Below the pieces are notes generated by a model, which saw nothing but the letters and a program-made list of their open reading frames with translations, was not told where the DNA came from and did no database searches. Shown here piece after piece: positions 1 to 6,487 of a stretch of 6,487 nt of DNA; positions within the stretch are counted from its first letter, which is position 1, and every line of letters begins with the position of its first letter. A program made the translations under genes and the position numbers. This DNA is from Bacteroidetes bacterium UBA2322 (GTDB lineage Bacteria; Bacteroidota; Bacteroidia; Chitinophagales; UBA2359), in contig DDVC01000005.1 in NCBI GenBank assembly GCA_002345145.1, positions 1 through 6,487 on the forward strand. Direction: 5' to 3'.

Positions 1-640
1 TGCAACCAATTTCATAAAGAGCCAAAAAATTGCTATCTGGTGAAGTTGATATGTCTTGACTCAACGTAAATTGGCAGTTTTCAATATCTGGCAAAGGGAT
101 AACAGACATGCTGTCTATACCGTAGTTTATTTTAAAAAGCTTTGAGTGCCCTTCAACATCAATTTGATATGTGGTTGCCAAAGAGATTATTCCCCCCTTT
201 ATTAGTGCCATATTGCCGCCCTTATCATAAAGTTCTTCACCATATTCTAACAATCTTAGACTATCTCCGGTACTACTTATTTTCAAAAAAAAGTTTTGCC
301 ACGAATATCCAACATAAGAACTGTTCCCGGAAATAACATAGTTATTGTCGGGTATTTTTTTAATATTACTTAAATTCGGAAACAAATAACCGGCAGCATT
401 CTCATATAAATTATCCCATAGTTTTACGCCATTTATATCGGTTTCCACCACCCCGGTACAAGTAAAACCCAAACAATAATCACAACTCGATACAATTAAA
501 TAACTGCTTTCTTCGGCTAATATGGCCACCCCAAAAGGTTGCACATTTTCAATGCTGTACGATTTCATAAACCCCGATTGTCCATGGGCAATAAAAGAGA
601 ATAAACAATGAATGAGATATAATGCTGTTATATTTTTCAT
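1..640 (-). CDS. Secreted beta-propeller-like protein, N-terminal part (3' end outside window)
   Basis: I see an open frame of 213 codons running from an ATG at 640-638 to the window edge without a stop, so the C-terminus is missing. The first Met is chosen because it begins a Sec signal peptide: Lys2, a hydrophobic stretch to about residue 18, and likely cleavage after AHG (18-20) before Gln21. The mature part has propeller-like strand repeats with a Gly at the turn: DINGVKLW at 68-75, ISSTGDSL at 121-128 and INYGIDSM at 171-178. A strand of the type NNYVISG (99-105) lies between the first two. The same pattern occurs in the complete protein at 2894-4495, so I infer a paralogue that should end in a T9SS sorting domain. 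A small cysteine cluster (Cys53, Cys56, Cys61) is specific to this copy. The leader before the ATG is AAACAGTTAAA, with no Shine-Dalgarno. The gene lies 80 bases downstream of the helix gene, behind a strong hairpin, so its expression may be partly uncoupled from the upstream genes. Ligand and function are unknown. Confidence 0.85.
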   Translation of the reverse strand, partial: MKNITALYLIHCLFSFIAHGQSGFMKSYSIENVQPFGVAILAEESSYLIVSSCDYCLGFTCTGVVETDINGVKLWDNLYENAAGYLFPNLSNIKKIPDNNYVISGNSSYVGYSWQNFFLKISSTGDSLRLLEYGEELYDKGGNMALIKGGIISLATTYQIDVEGHSKLFKINYGIDSMSVIPLPDIENCQFTLSQDISTSPDSNFLALYEIGC

Positions 641-669
641 TTTAACTGTTTTTTGAATGGGAGAACAAT

Positions 670-708
670 CAGCTTTCAGCCCGCACCTTGGTTGCGGGCT
701 GAAAGCTG
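670..708 (-). terminator. Perfect 16-bp hairpin after the second helix gene; likely terminator or attenuator
   Basis: The arms at 670-685 and 693-708 are exact reverse complements (16 bp, GC-rich core) around a 7-base loop. In the transcribed (minus) direction the stem starts 12 bases after the TAA at 723-721 and is followed by ATTGTTCT, which is only a weak U-tract. No gene converges from the plus side, so I assign it to the minus strand. The stem is strong enough to stop or slow RNA polymerase or to protect the 3' end of the upstream message. The poor U-tract leaves open that it is an attenuator, an RNA-stability element or a dispersed palindromic repeat. Confidence 0.55.
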
Positions 709-720
709 TTAAAAATTGAT

Positions 721-2886
721 TTAGCGTTGTATGAGTACTTTGGCATTTGCCAAAATAATTCCGTCCGCTCTTAAACTAAACAAGAACAAACCATTGGGGA
801 AGTCGGACGTTGATACGATAAAAATAGTTTGCTTGCTTTCTACGGGTATCGTTTTGTATAACCTGCCTTGCAGGTCGTATATGTATAACAGCACGGGTTG
901 TTCGCTCAAATAAACGGGCAGTTGTATTGTTATGCTGTTGTTGGCAGGATTTGGTGAAATTTTAAAGCCGCTTATTGCTGCTTTGTCCAACAATGGCGCG
1001 GTTTTATGGCGCGGGTGGGGTGAGGTCTTGCCGCTCCCCGAATTGTTGGGCAGTTGCCATTCGCAATACTCCCCTCTCAACAAACTCAGCATTGCGCAAG
1101 CGGCAGGGGCTTGGTAGCCCCGGATGTCGGCAATGGTCTTGAGTTGTTGATATTGGCTTTCCGAAAGCTCGAAACCGGCATTGCCCAAGCGGTTTATGTT
1201 GATTTGCTGCACGGTTTTGTAGTCCTGTTCTTCGGGGGTATCGGCGGGCATGGTATCTAATAGGATTTGTGCGTCGGCAAAAATACCTTGTTCCGTTTTT
1301 GAACTAACTAGGGTACGCAAGGCATAAGTGGTATTTTCGGCAGCAAGCAGTTCGTTTAATTGTATGTAATCTTTTTCGTCCGCATATTTTTGCAACAGAA
1401 AACGCAACACCTCTTCTTTTATGGCAGTTTGGCGGCTAATATTGGCATACAGTTGGTCGCGTGCCGAAAATTGGGTGTAGTACTTAATGGTATAGAGTAG
1501 CTGATAAACGTTGGCGGCTACCATGTCCTGAACTTGGTACATAACCTCATTACTCAAAGGCGCATTAGCCAGCAAAATATTAGCACGCCAATAGGGCGGC
1601 ATCAATTCGGCTTGGGCTAATGCCATCAACACTTCGTCGCTTAGGAATGGACTGGCATTTATATAATTTTGGTAGGTTTCCAATGCTTCGGGACTACGAT
1701 AGAGGTTGGCCAATAACTGCTCTTTGTTGCCGCCGTCTATCTCACTTTTCAGGTTTTCGTAACCGGCTTTTATCGTGTAGTAACACTCTTTGGTTTCACA
1801 ATCGCTAATTTCAGGCAGTATCATTTCTGGAAAACCTTCTCCGAACAGATCAAGGCAACCAGAGTAAGGGTTTAACAACCCTGTTTCTATATTCACAAAA
1901 TTATTAGGCACTGTGCAGGATGAGGCTATATCGCATTTAGGCACTAAACGGACGTTTACATCGGGGGTGTATAGTAGGTTGGTGTGATAAAAATATAGGA
2001 AGGTGTTGGTATCGCCAATGGGGGCTTTAAAATGGTCGGTAACGAGGGAGGAGGAGAACAGGTTAAACATAGGTACACCAAATCCTCCTTGCGAAAAAGC
2101 TATACTGCCATTGGCAGTGCCTTTTTGTAAGAGATTGTCGGCTATGGTAGTATTGAATGTGTTATCTATCAGGTGCAGCCCTTCATTGTTATCATAAATA
2201 TAGTTGCCTATAGTGCAGTTGTATTCTATAACATTATTGCCCGGGGTAGCTTGGCTGGTAAAGAAGGCTACTACGCCATTACCATTATTGAAGGTGTTGT
2301 TTTGGATATTGTAACCGCATGTACCACCCAAGGTAATGTGTTGGGCAGATGTTGATGTGTGGGTAAAGACATTGTTTTGGGCAAACATGGAATGTGTTTG
2401 CAAGTTTTGAATGCCTATGCGGCAGTTGGTAAATTGGTTATCGGTAATGGTGGCATTGCCTAAGTTGTAGTTGGTAGCTTGGAGGGAGATACCATATTTA
2501 AGGTTGCTAAATTGGCAACCATTAACAATACTTAGTCTGTTGGCATCCCATGCGGCTATGCCTATTTGGTCATGGGCAGCGGGCTGGGTGGCATTGTAGT
2601 TAAATTGGCATTGGTTTATGGTAATACCTGTACAAGCCCAAATGGTAAAGCCTTCAAATGGAATGGTATGGTCTTGGGTAGTGGTAATGCAGTTGTTAAA
2701 TCGGCTCATGTTTTGGTGTTTATACTGCATCAGTTCTATGGCTTTTCGGTTGTTGGTAAATTGGCTGTTTTGGGCATATATAATACCGCCGTAGTGGTCG
2801 TAAAATATGCCCGGCTTACAATCATTTTGTGCAAATAACGGAGCGCATAGGTATAAAAACAAGATTGTATAGTGTATTGCTTTCAT
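721..2886 (-). CDS. T9SS-secreted right-handed beta-helix protein with short N-terminus
   Basis: This is a complete 721-residue gene, ATG at 2886-2884 and TAA at 723-721. A Sec signal peptide covers residues 1-19 (hydrophobic ILFLYLCAPLF, cleavage after FA before Gln20). Residues about 25-310 show Asn-rich parallel beta-helix coils, with repeats of the type TITDNQFTNCRIGI (146-159) and NIQNNTFNNGNGV (193-205). A C-X4-C pair (Cys363, Cys368) precedes a mostly alpha-helical region at about 370-608 that ends in YQAPAACAMLSLLRGEYCE (591-609). A polar linker follows, then a type A sorting domain from about 638 with KISPNPANN (642-650), LYIYDLQGRLY (667-677) and FPNGLF (696-701). Sec export followed by T9SS translocation is expected from the family; the ligand is unknown and no catalytic residues are evident. 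The gene starts 7 bases after the stop of the propeller gene, so the two are almost certainly cotranscribed. Oddly, the signal peptide is followed almost at once by DHYGGIIYAQNS (30-41), a motif that sits well inside the domain in the paralogue at 4562-6487. Confidence 0.9.
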   Translation of the reverse strand: MKAIHYTILFLYLCAPLFAQNDCKPGIFYDHYGGIIYAQNSQFTNNRKAIELMQYKHQNMSRFNNCITTTQDHTIPFEGFTIWACTGITINQCQFNYNATQPAAHDQIGIAAWDANRLSIVNGCQFSNLKYGISLQATNYNLGNATITDNQFTNCRIGIQNLQTHSMFAQNNVFTHTSTSAQHITLGGTCGYNIQNNTFNNGNGVVAFFTSQATPGNNVIEYNCTIGNYIYDNNEGLHLIDNTFNTTIADNLLQKGTANGSIAFSQGGFGVPMFNLFSSSLVTDHFKAPIGDTNTFLYFYHTNLLYTPDVNVRLVPKCDIASSCTVPNNFVNIETGLLNPYSGCLDLFGEGFPEMILPEISDCETKECYYTIKAGYENLKSEIDGGNKEQLLANLYRSPEALETYQNYINASPFLSDEVLMALAQAELMPPYWRANILLANAPLSNEVMYQVQDMVAANVYQLLYTIKYYTQFSARDQLYANISRQTAIKEEVLRFLLQKYADEKDYIQLNELLAAENTTYALRTLVSSKTEQGIFADAQILLDTMPADTPEEQDYKTVQQININRLGNAGFELSESQYQQLKTIADIRGYQAPAACAMLSLLRGEYCEWQLPNNSGSGKTSPHPRHKTAPLLDKAAISGFKISPNPANNSITIQLPVYLSEQPVLLYIYDLQGRLYKTIPVESKQTIFIVSTSDFPNGLFLFSLRADGIILANAKVLIQR
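2764..2800 (-). repeat. 37-base exact repeat, copy 1 (shared by the two helix genes)
   Basis: This block is identical, base for base, to 6323-6359 and in the same orientation. It encodes the DHYGGIIYAQNS motif at residues 30-41. The bases just outside differ. All third codon positions within the block match, which is more than protein conservation alone would require. Confidence 0.9.
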
Positions 2887-2893
2887 AAGATTG

Positions 2894-4495
2894 TTATTTA
2901 GAAATGAGCAATTTAGTGGTTTGAATAGTGCCGTTGTTTAGGGTAAGTTGAGCTATGTATAAGCCATTTGGCAGGTTTTCGGGCAGGGGTAGGTTGTGCA
3001 GTGGGTTTGGAGGGTAGTAACTTGCCACTTCTTGCCCGTGCAGGTTGTAAAGGAAAAGGTTTTGCCAAGGTTGTTTGGTGTGTATGCTAATGGTATAGGT
3101 GGCGGGGTTGGGAAAAATAGGTAATTCAGCAGTATCATTTTCAAAAAGTATAAACTGCCCATCATTAACGCTTACAAAAATTAACTCTTCATTGCAACCG
3201 GGGGTAATGCAGCCGTTTTCATCCACCTTTAACAACCATACGTGAGGCACAGCAGGTGCTACAGTAGGCGGTTCTATTTGAATGGGATACCTGCCTACTG
3301 CTATGAAACCGCCATCGGGAGTGGGTATAGCATCGGTAAGCCATGCAAATCCATAGGCTTCGTCCTCATTATACAAGTAAAATGTTCTATCCCAAAGAAC
3401 AATGCCTGAGCTGTCTAACAATGCCATCCAACCCCAGTAAGAAAAACACCAGTTTGTTTCATCGGCGCAAAAAGTATCTGACCCCACCAATAAAATTTTA
3501 CCGGAGGGCATCTCAATCGCTTTCTTTATGCCTTTACTATACCCACTCATGGGGGTACGCCAGTACACATTTCCGATACTATCTATTTTTGAAATGTAGT
3601 ACGATTTTCCCTCAACTTCATCATTGGGGAAAGCAGGATGACTTTTACCATCGCAACTCCATACATAATACTTACCGGGTTCTGTTTTACAAGGCACAAT
3701 ATAGGCATCGCAATCATCATCGGGGGTGCCGATGTTCAGCATCCATTGCACCGACCCATCTGCATTGAGTTTATATATTAACCCATCGCCATCGCTGGTG
3801 CCGTCACTTTCTACATGTGTAAACGTAGCAGTAAATCCACCTAAAAGGTAACCACCATCGTAATCCTCTCTTATGATACCTGCCCGTTCCGATTTTCCAT
3901 AGTCAAACATTTTAGTCCATATTGTATCGCCCGCAGCATCAGTTTTAATCACATAAATATTGGTTGTACTCGCCGTGTAATTAACAATATCAAAAGTGAA
4001 TCCGGTAAGTAAAAAATCGCCATTGGTAGTTTGGCAGCCTGCAAATGCCCTATCTACCGAACCCGGATAACGAGTATATAGTTTTTCATACTCAAAAATA
4101 CCCAAAGAGTCAAATAACATAAGATGAGCATCATGCATATCGCCTGTATAGTATGGATTTCTGAACGACATAAAAGCAAAACCACCATTTTGTGTTCTTA
4201 TGAGTTCTCCAAAACCGTTAGTGTACGGACCCTCCAAATTGATGATATTCACTCTTCGCCATATTACTTGTCCGTTATAGTTGAAATGAATAATTTCTAA
4301 GCCGTTTTTGTTGTAATAATTGCTGTAAAAAGTATTGGCCACCACAAAAGATGTATCCGTATATGGCAATATAGTGGAGCCATTACTAATCATGTTTATT
4401 GAATCGGAGCTATAAAACTTATTGTATAAAAGTGGAGTTTGAGCATAGGCTTCCAGCGTTGTAAGCACTATTAGTAATTGAAATAAGTATTTCAT
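2894..4495 (-). CDS. T9SS-secreted seven-repeat beta-propeller-like protein
   Basis: This is a complete 533-residue gene, ATG at 4495-4493 and TAA at 2896-2894. A signal peptide spans residues 1-18, with cleavage after AYA before Gln19. The body holds seven copies of a strand-turn-strand unit of the form hydrophobic-x-x-D/N-x-x-Gly-x-x-x-Trp. The turn glycines are at 75, 132, 189, 247, 308, 364 and 428, and Trp follows four residues later in copies 1, 3, 4, 5 and 6. Between them lie strands such as DGGYLLGGF (213-221) and DGGFIAVGR (394-402). A repeat of 56-64 residues occurring seven times fits a seven-bladed propeller; this is inferred from pattern, not from a profile match. The last repeat ends in a C-X4-C pair (Cys429, Cys434). 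The sorting domain starts at about 458, with PIFPNPATY (459-467), LYNLHGQEV (482-490) and LPNGLYIAQL (508-517). The gene sits 66 bases after the upstream helix gene and 7 bases before the next one. It is probably a surface or secreted binding protein; the substrate is unknown and no enzyme motif was recognised. Confidence 0.9.
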   Translation of the reverse strand: MKYLFQLLIVLTTLEAYAQTPLLYNKFYSSDSINMISNGSTILPYTDTSFVVANTFYSNYYNKNGLEIIHFNYNGQVIWRRVNIINLEGPYTNGFGELIRTQNGGFAFMSFRNPYYTGDMHDAHLMLFDSLGIFEYEKLYTRYPGSVDRAFAGCQTTNGDFLLTGFTFDIVNYTASTTNIYVIKTDAAGDTIWTKMFDYGKSERAGIIREDYDGGYLLGGFTATFTHVESDGTSDGDGLIYKLNADGSVQWMLNIGTPDDDCDAYIVPCKTEPGKYYVWSCDGKSHPAFPNDEVEGKSYYISKIDSIGNVYWRTPMSGYSKGIKKAIEMPSGKILLVGSDTFCADETNWCFSYWGWMALLDSSGIVLWDRTFYLYNEDEAYGFAWLTDAIPTPDGGFIAVGRYPIQIEPPTVAPAVPHVWLLKVDENGCITPGCNEELIFVSVNDGQFILFENDTAELPIFPNPATYTISIHTKQPWQNLFLYNLHGQEVASYYPPNPLHNLPLPENLPNGLYIAQLTLNNGTIQTTKLLISK

Positions 4496-4561
4496 TTTAG
4501 CGTATTTAACCTCCTGCCCATACTACAAAAGGTACAAGCAGGAAGGGTAGAGGAATGTATA
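4496..4561 (-). other. 66-base intercistronic spacer with imperfect hairpin
   Basis: The spacer lies between the stop of the upstream helix gene and the start of the propeller gene. Arms at 4510-4517 and 4538-4545 can form an 8-bp stem with one G-U pair, closing a 20-base loop that itself contains a short TAC/GTA pairing. In the transcript the stem is not followed by a U-run, so it is more likely an RNA-processing or stability element than a terminator. The downstream arm includes GGAGG, but this lies 14 bases before the ATG, too far for a normal Shine-Dalgarno, and the phylum seldom uses one. Confidence 0.35.
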
Positions 4562-6487
4562 TTACCTAACAATTGACAATTTTTCTTGGGCTATTATAGC
4601 TCCGGCTTCGTTTTGCACAATACAGAGGTATATGCCATTGGGCAGGAGGTGGGTGTGTAGGCGGGCATTGCCATACAGCATGTTTTGCCGCATCTGCTCT
4701 TTTCCGCTAATGCTGTATAGTACTACTTGCAGGTTATTTTTAGTTGTGCCTTGGTAGCCCACAAATACCTCATCGGTGGCGGGATTGGGGGCAAGTGTAA
4801 GCAGTGAAAGCATTCTGTTGGCTACAGTAGGGTTGGTTTTACCGCTTGCGGGCAAAATTACCGGCATATCGGGGTTAAATAGAGCATCTTGTACAAAATG
4901 CAAAATGCTGCGGGCATAAACCGATTGTGTGGTTTGGGTGGTGGCTATGTTTGCTAAGGCGCTGAGTTGGGCAGTGGTTAAATCTTTGTAGGTTTGGTTT
5001 TGGCTGCGCAAATCGCGCTGTATTTGTTGCAAGGCAGCAAATTGCTGATCTTCTTGGGTGGCAAGTGGCAGATTATCTAAGGCAGTTTGAGCATCGGCAA
5101 ATCTTTCATGCGCTATGAGTAAGCGCACTTTTTGGCGACGGGCGTTTTCGGTATCGGCATTGGCGAGTATTTGCAACGCTTTGTCAAGGCTGTCTGATTT
5201 TTCGTAGTAAGTTACACTACCAGATACTGCGGCATCTAACTTGTAGGTTAGGTATTCAATATCTTTGCTCAGGGCATTGTGGGCATAACTGCCTTCGGTA
5301 AATTGGTTGAGCAGGTTTTTTAGCGCTTCAATTTCGGTTTTTATATCTTCAATAAAATCGACACATGGCGGATTGGGGCAGCCCTCCACTACATCATCGG
5401 GAAAACAAACTTCGTTGTAGTAGGCGGGGTGTTCTTGTTTGGTGTAATTGGCACCCGCATCGTAAATGGGAACATATACCATGTTTTTGTGGTGTACATA
5501 ATCGAAAGACTCCGTATTGCCCTGTGTATGTATATGTGTACTGGGGTTAAAGTATGCACCAAATTTGTTGCTGGCAGGGGCATTTGAGTTGTTGTCCATT
5601 GTGCCTTGTTCTATATTTATAGCACCCGATACACCAGTACCACTCATATCGCCACTTACTACCAAGTTATAGGCGATTTGCAGGTTTTGGTTACATTTTA
5701 TACGTAAGCCTCTATTGGCTAACCACGCAAATATGCTGTTGTAGCTATTTACAAAAGTATTGTTGCGGATGTGGGACTCTCTACTCCCTGTATTCAGGTA
5801 CAAAACATTGGTATGTGTGTTGGCAGTATTGGGGTGTTCAAACAGGTTGTACTCGGTAAAAACTCCTTCGCTGCCATCGTTGTACACGCTTACCTGACAA
5901 TTGTAGAAATAATTGCTCTTTACCTTAGCATCAAACATGCCTGCCATATATAACCCTATGCGGCAGTTTTCAAACCTATTGGCAAGAGTTGGGTTGTAAT
6001 CGGCAGCGCCGGGGTTGCCTATTTGTAATAAAGCCCCGGTTCCGCCCGATGTAGCACAAACTCCCATGGTAAGATACTTAAACACATTGGAAATGGCAAG
6101 GTTGTAGCCTGCATCAATGCTGTAAATGGCGGTTTCGTTAACAGTAGGCGAGTTGTTTCCATTAAAGTTATTATCGGTTAAGTATATGCCATGAGTATCC
6201 CACATGGTTATGTAGGGTCGGGGAATTGGCACATTGCTGCTAAACTCACAAAATCGGAATTGGCTTAGGTTTTGGGGTTTGTATTGCATAAATTCGGCAG
6301 CGCAACGGTTGTTTAAAAAAGTGCTGTTTTGGGCATATATAATACCGCCGTAGTGGTCGGGAAAATAACCGCCTCGGCGTTGGGTGGTAATGGCTGTACG
6401 GGGGTTTTCAATGGTAGCGCCGTTGTGCACTACTACTATGCCGGGGTCGGTGGGGGTGGTGAGTGCGTTAGTGTGGTTGGAAGCGGT
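4562..6487 (-). CDS. T9SS-secreted right-handed beta-helix protein, 5' end outside window
   Basis: The frame is open from the window edge at 6487 to the TAA at 4564-4562, giving 641 visible residues (numbered here from the edge). A GTG at 6430-6428 could be taken as a start, but the frame runs on upstream (GIVVVHNGATIENPRTAI) in typical helix-domain style and no signal peptide follows the GTG. I therefore read the gene as 5'-truncated by the window. Beta-helix coils run from about residue 10 to 335: the DHYGGIIYAQNS motif at 44-55, NRFENCRIGLY at 170-180, and ESHIRNNTFVNSYNSIF at 237-253. A C-X4-C pair (Cys370, Cys375) precedes a helical segment at about 379-545. The type A sorting domain begins at about 560, with LAPNPATDEV (565-574), VLYSISGKEQM (589-599) and LLPNGIYLCIV (614-624). 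It is a paralogue of the protein at 721-2886 but has a shorter helical segment. It is the first gene of the visible series; its promoter must be outside the window. Binding partner and function are unknown. Confidence 0.88.
   Translation of the reverse strand, partial: TASNHTNALTTPTDPGIVVVHNGATIENPRTAITTQRRGGYFPDHYGGIIYAQNSTFLNNRCAAEFMQYKPQNLSQFRFCEFSSNVPIPRPYITMWDTHGIYLTDNNFNGNNSPTVNETAIYSIDAGYNLAISNVFKYLTMGVCATSGGTGALLQIGNPGAADYNPTLANRFENCRIGLYMAGMFDAKVKSNYFYNCQVSVYNDGSEGVFTEYNLFEHPNTANTHTNVLYLNTGSRESHIRNNTFVNSYNSIFAWLANRGLRIKCNQNLQIAYNLVVSGDMSGTGVSGAINIEQGTMDNNSNAPASNKFGAYFNPSTHIHTQGNTESFDYVHHKNMVYVPIYDAGANYTKQEHPAYYNEVCFPDDVVEGCPNPPCVDFIEDIKTEIEALKNLLNQFTEGSYAHNALSKDIEYLTYKLDAAVSGSVTYYEKSDSLDKALQILANADTENARRQKVRLLIAHERFADAQTALDNLPLATQEDQQFAALQQIQRDLRSQNQTYKDLTTAQLSALANIATTQTTQSVYARSILHFVQDALFNPDMPVILPASGKTNPTVANRMLSLLTLAPNPATDEVFVGYQGTTKNNLQVVLYSISGKEQMRQNMLYGNARLHTHLLPNGIYLCIVQNEAGAIIAQEKLSIVR
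6323..6359 (-). repeat. 37-base exact repeat, copy 2 (shared by the two helix genes)
   Basis: This block is identical to 2764-2800 in the same orientation and reading frame, and encodes the same DHYGGIIYAQNS motif. Here it lies inside the beta-helix domain, with at least 43 residues of the protein before it, whereas in the other copy it lies next to the signal peptide. Confidence 0.9.

Noticed and set aside
641..720. Promoter for the last gene in the 80-base gap
   Set aside because: I see no TAnnTTTG/-33 pair in the gap. Most of it is hairpin and A-rich leader, so a promoter cannot be supported from sequence alone.
739..754. Palindrome TTTGGCATTTGCCAAA near the 3' end of the second helix gene
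   Set aside because: It is inside the coding sequence of the sorting domain, is short, and is explained by the codons for LANAK. The stronger hairpin downstream is a better terminator candidate.
3343..3768. Plus-strand open frame of 141 codons
   Set aside because: It lies entirely antisense to the propeller gene, whose repeats, signal peptide and sorting domain are intact. The plus-strand product is a compositionally odd, His/Tyr/Ser-rich sequence with no recognisable domain. Other short plus-strand frames (for example 731-913, 2003-2197, 2566-2838, 5365-5550) are rejected for the same reason.
4526..4534. TACCTTTTG on the minus strand as a Bacteroidota -7 promoter element (TAnnTTTG)
   Set aside because: It has one extra T relative to the consensus, and no convincing TTTG-type -33 element lies upstream. 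The neighbouring genes look cotranscribed.
6428..6430. GTG as the start of the upstream helix gene
   Set aside because: The frame stays open to the window edge with typical helix-domain sequence, and no signal peptide follows the GTG although all other starts here have one.
1..6487. Defence, toxin-antitoxin, phage or mobile-element system
   Set aside because: No nuclease, integrase, transposase, methylase or small paired-gene signature appears in any frame, and there are no terminal inverted repeats or spaced direct repeats of CRISPR type. All genes are accounted for by secreted T9SS cargo.

Overview
The window appears to be an ordinary chromosomal stretch of a Bacteroidota bacterium. Three observations point there: every complete 3' end encodes a type A sorting domain of the type IX secretion system (T9SS); every visible start has a Sec signal peptide; and starts are preceded by A/T-rich leaders with no usefully spaced Shine-Dalgarno sequence. 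The phylum call is confident, but nothing here fixes the genus.

All coding sequence lies on the minus strand, so transcription runs from high to low coordinates. In that order the genes are: a right-handed beta-helix protein whose 5' end is off the window (6487-4562); a beta-propeller-like protein (4495-2894); a second beta-helix protein (2886-721); and the N-terminal part of a second propeller-like protein (640-1, which continues off the window). The layout is therefore helix-propeller-helix-propeller, which suggests a tandemly duplicated two-gene unit. Gaps are 66, 7 and 80 bases. The 80-base gap holds a perfect 16-bp hairpin that probably ends or attenuates the upstream transcript.

Each complete protein, and the visible part of the 5'-truncated one, follows one plan: a repetitive beta-rich domain, then a C-X4-C pair, then (in the two helix proteins) an alpha-helical region, and finally the T9SS sorting domain. 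The expected fate is Sec export, then outer-membrane passage and cell-surface attachment or release by T9SS. No catalytic motif is recognisable, so adhesion, surface-layer or glycan-binding roles are possible but unproven.

The most notable features are the alternating two-gene array; the second helix protein, whose signal peptide is joined almost directly to a mid-domain motif so that it lacks the N-terminal part seen in its paralogue; and an exact 37-base match between the two helix genes at that junction. I found no RNA genes, mobile elements, CRISPR array or defence system. Gene density is about 97%, and no stretch over 300 bases lacks a gene.
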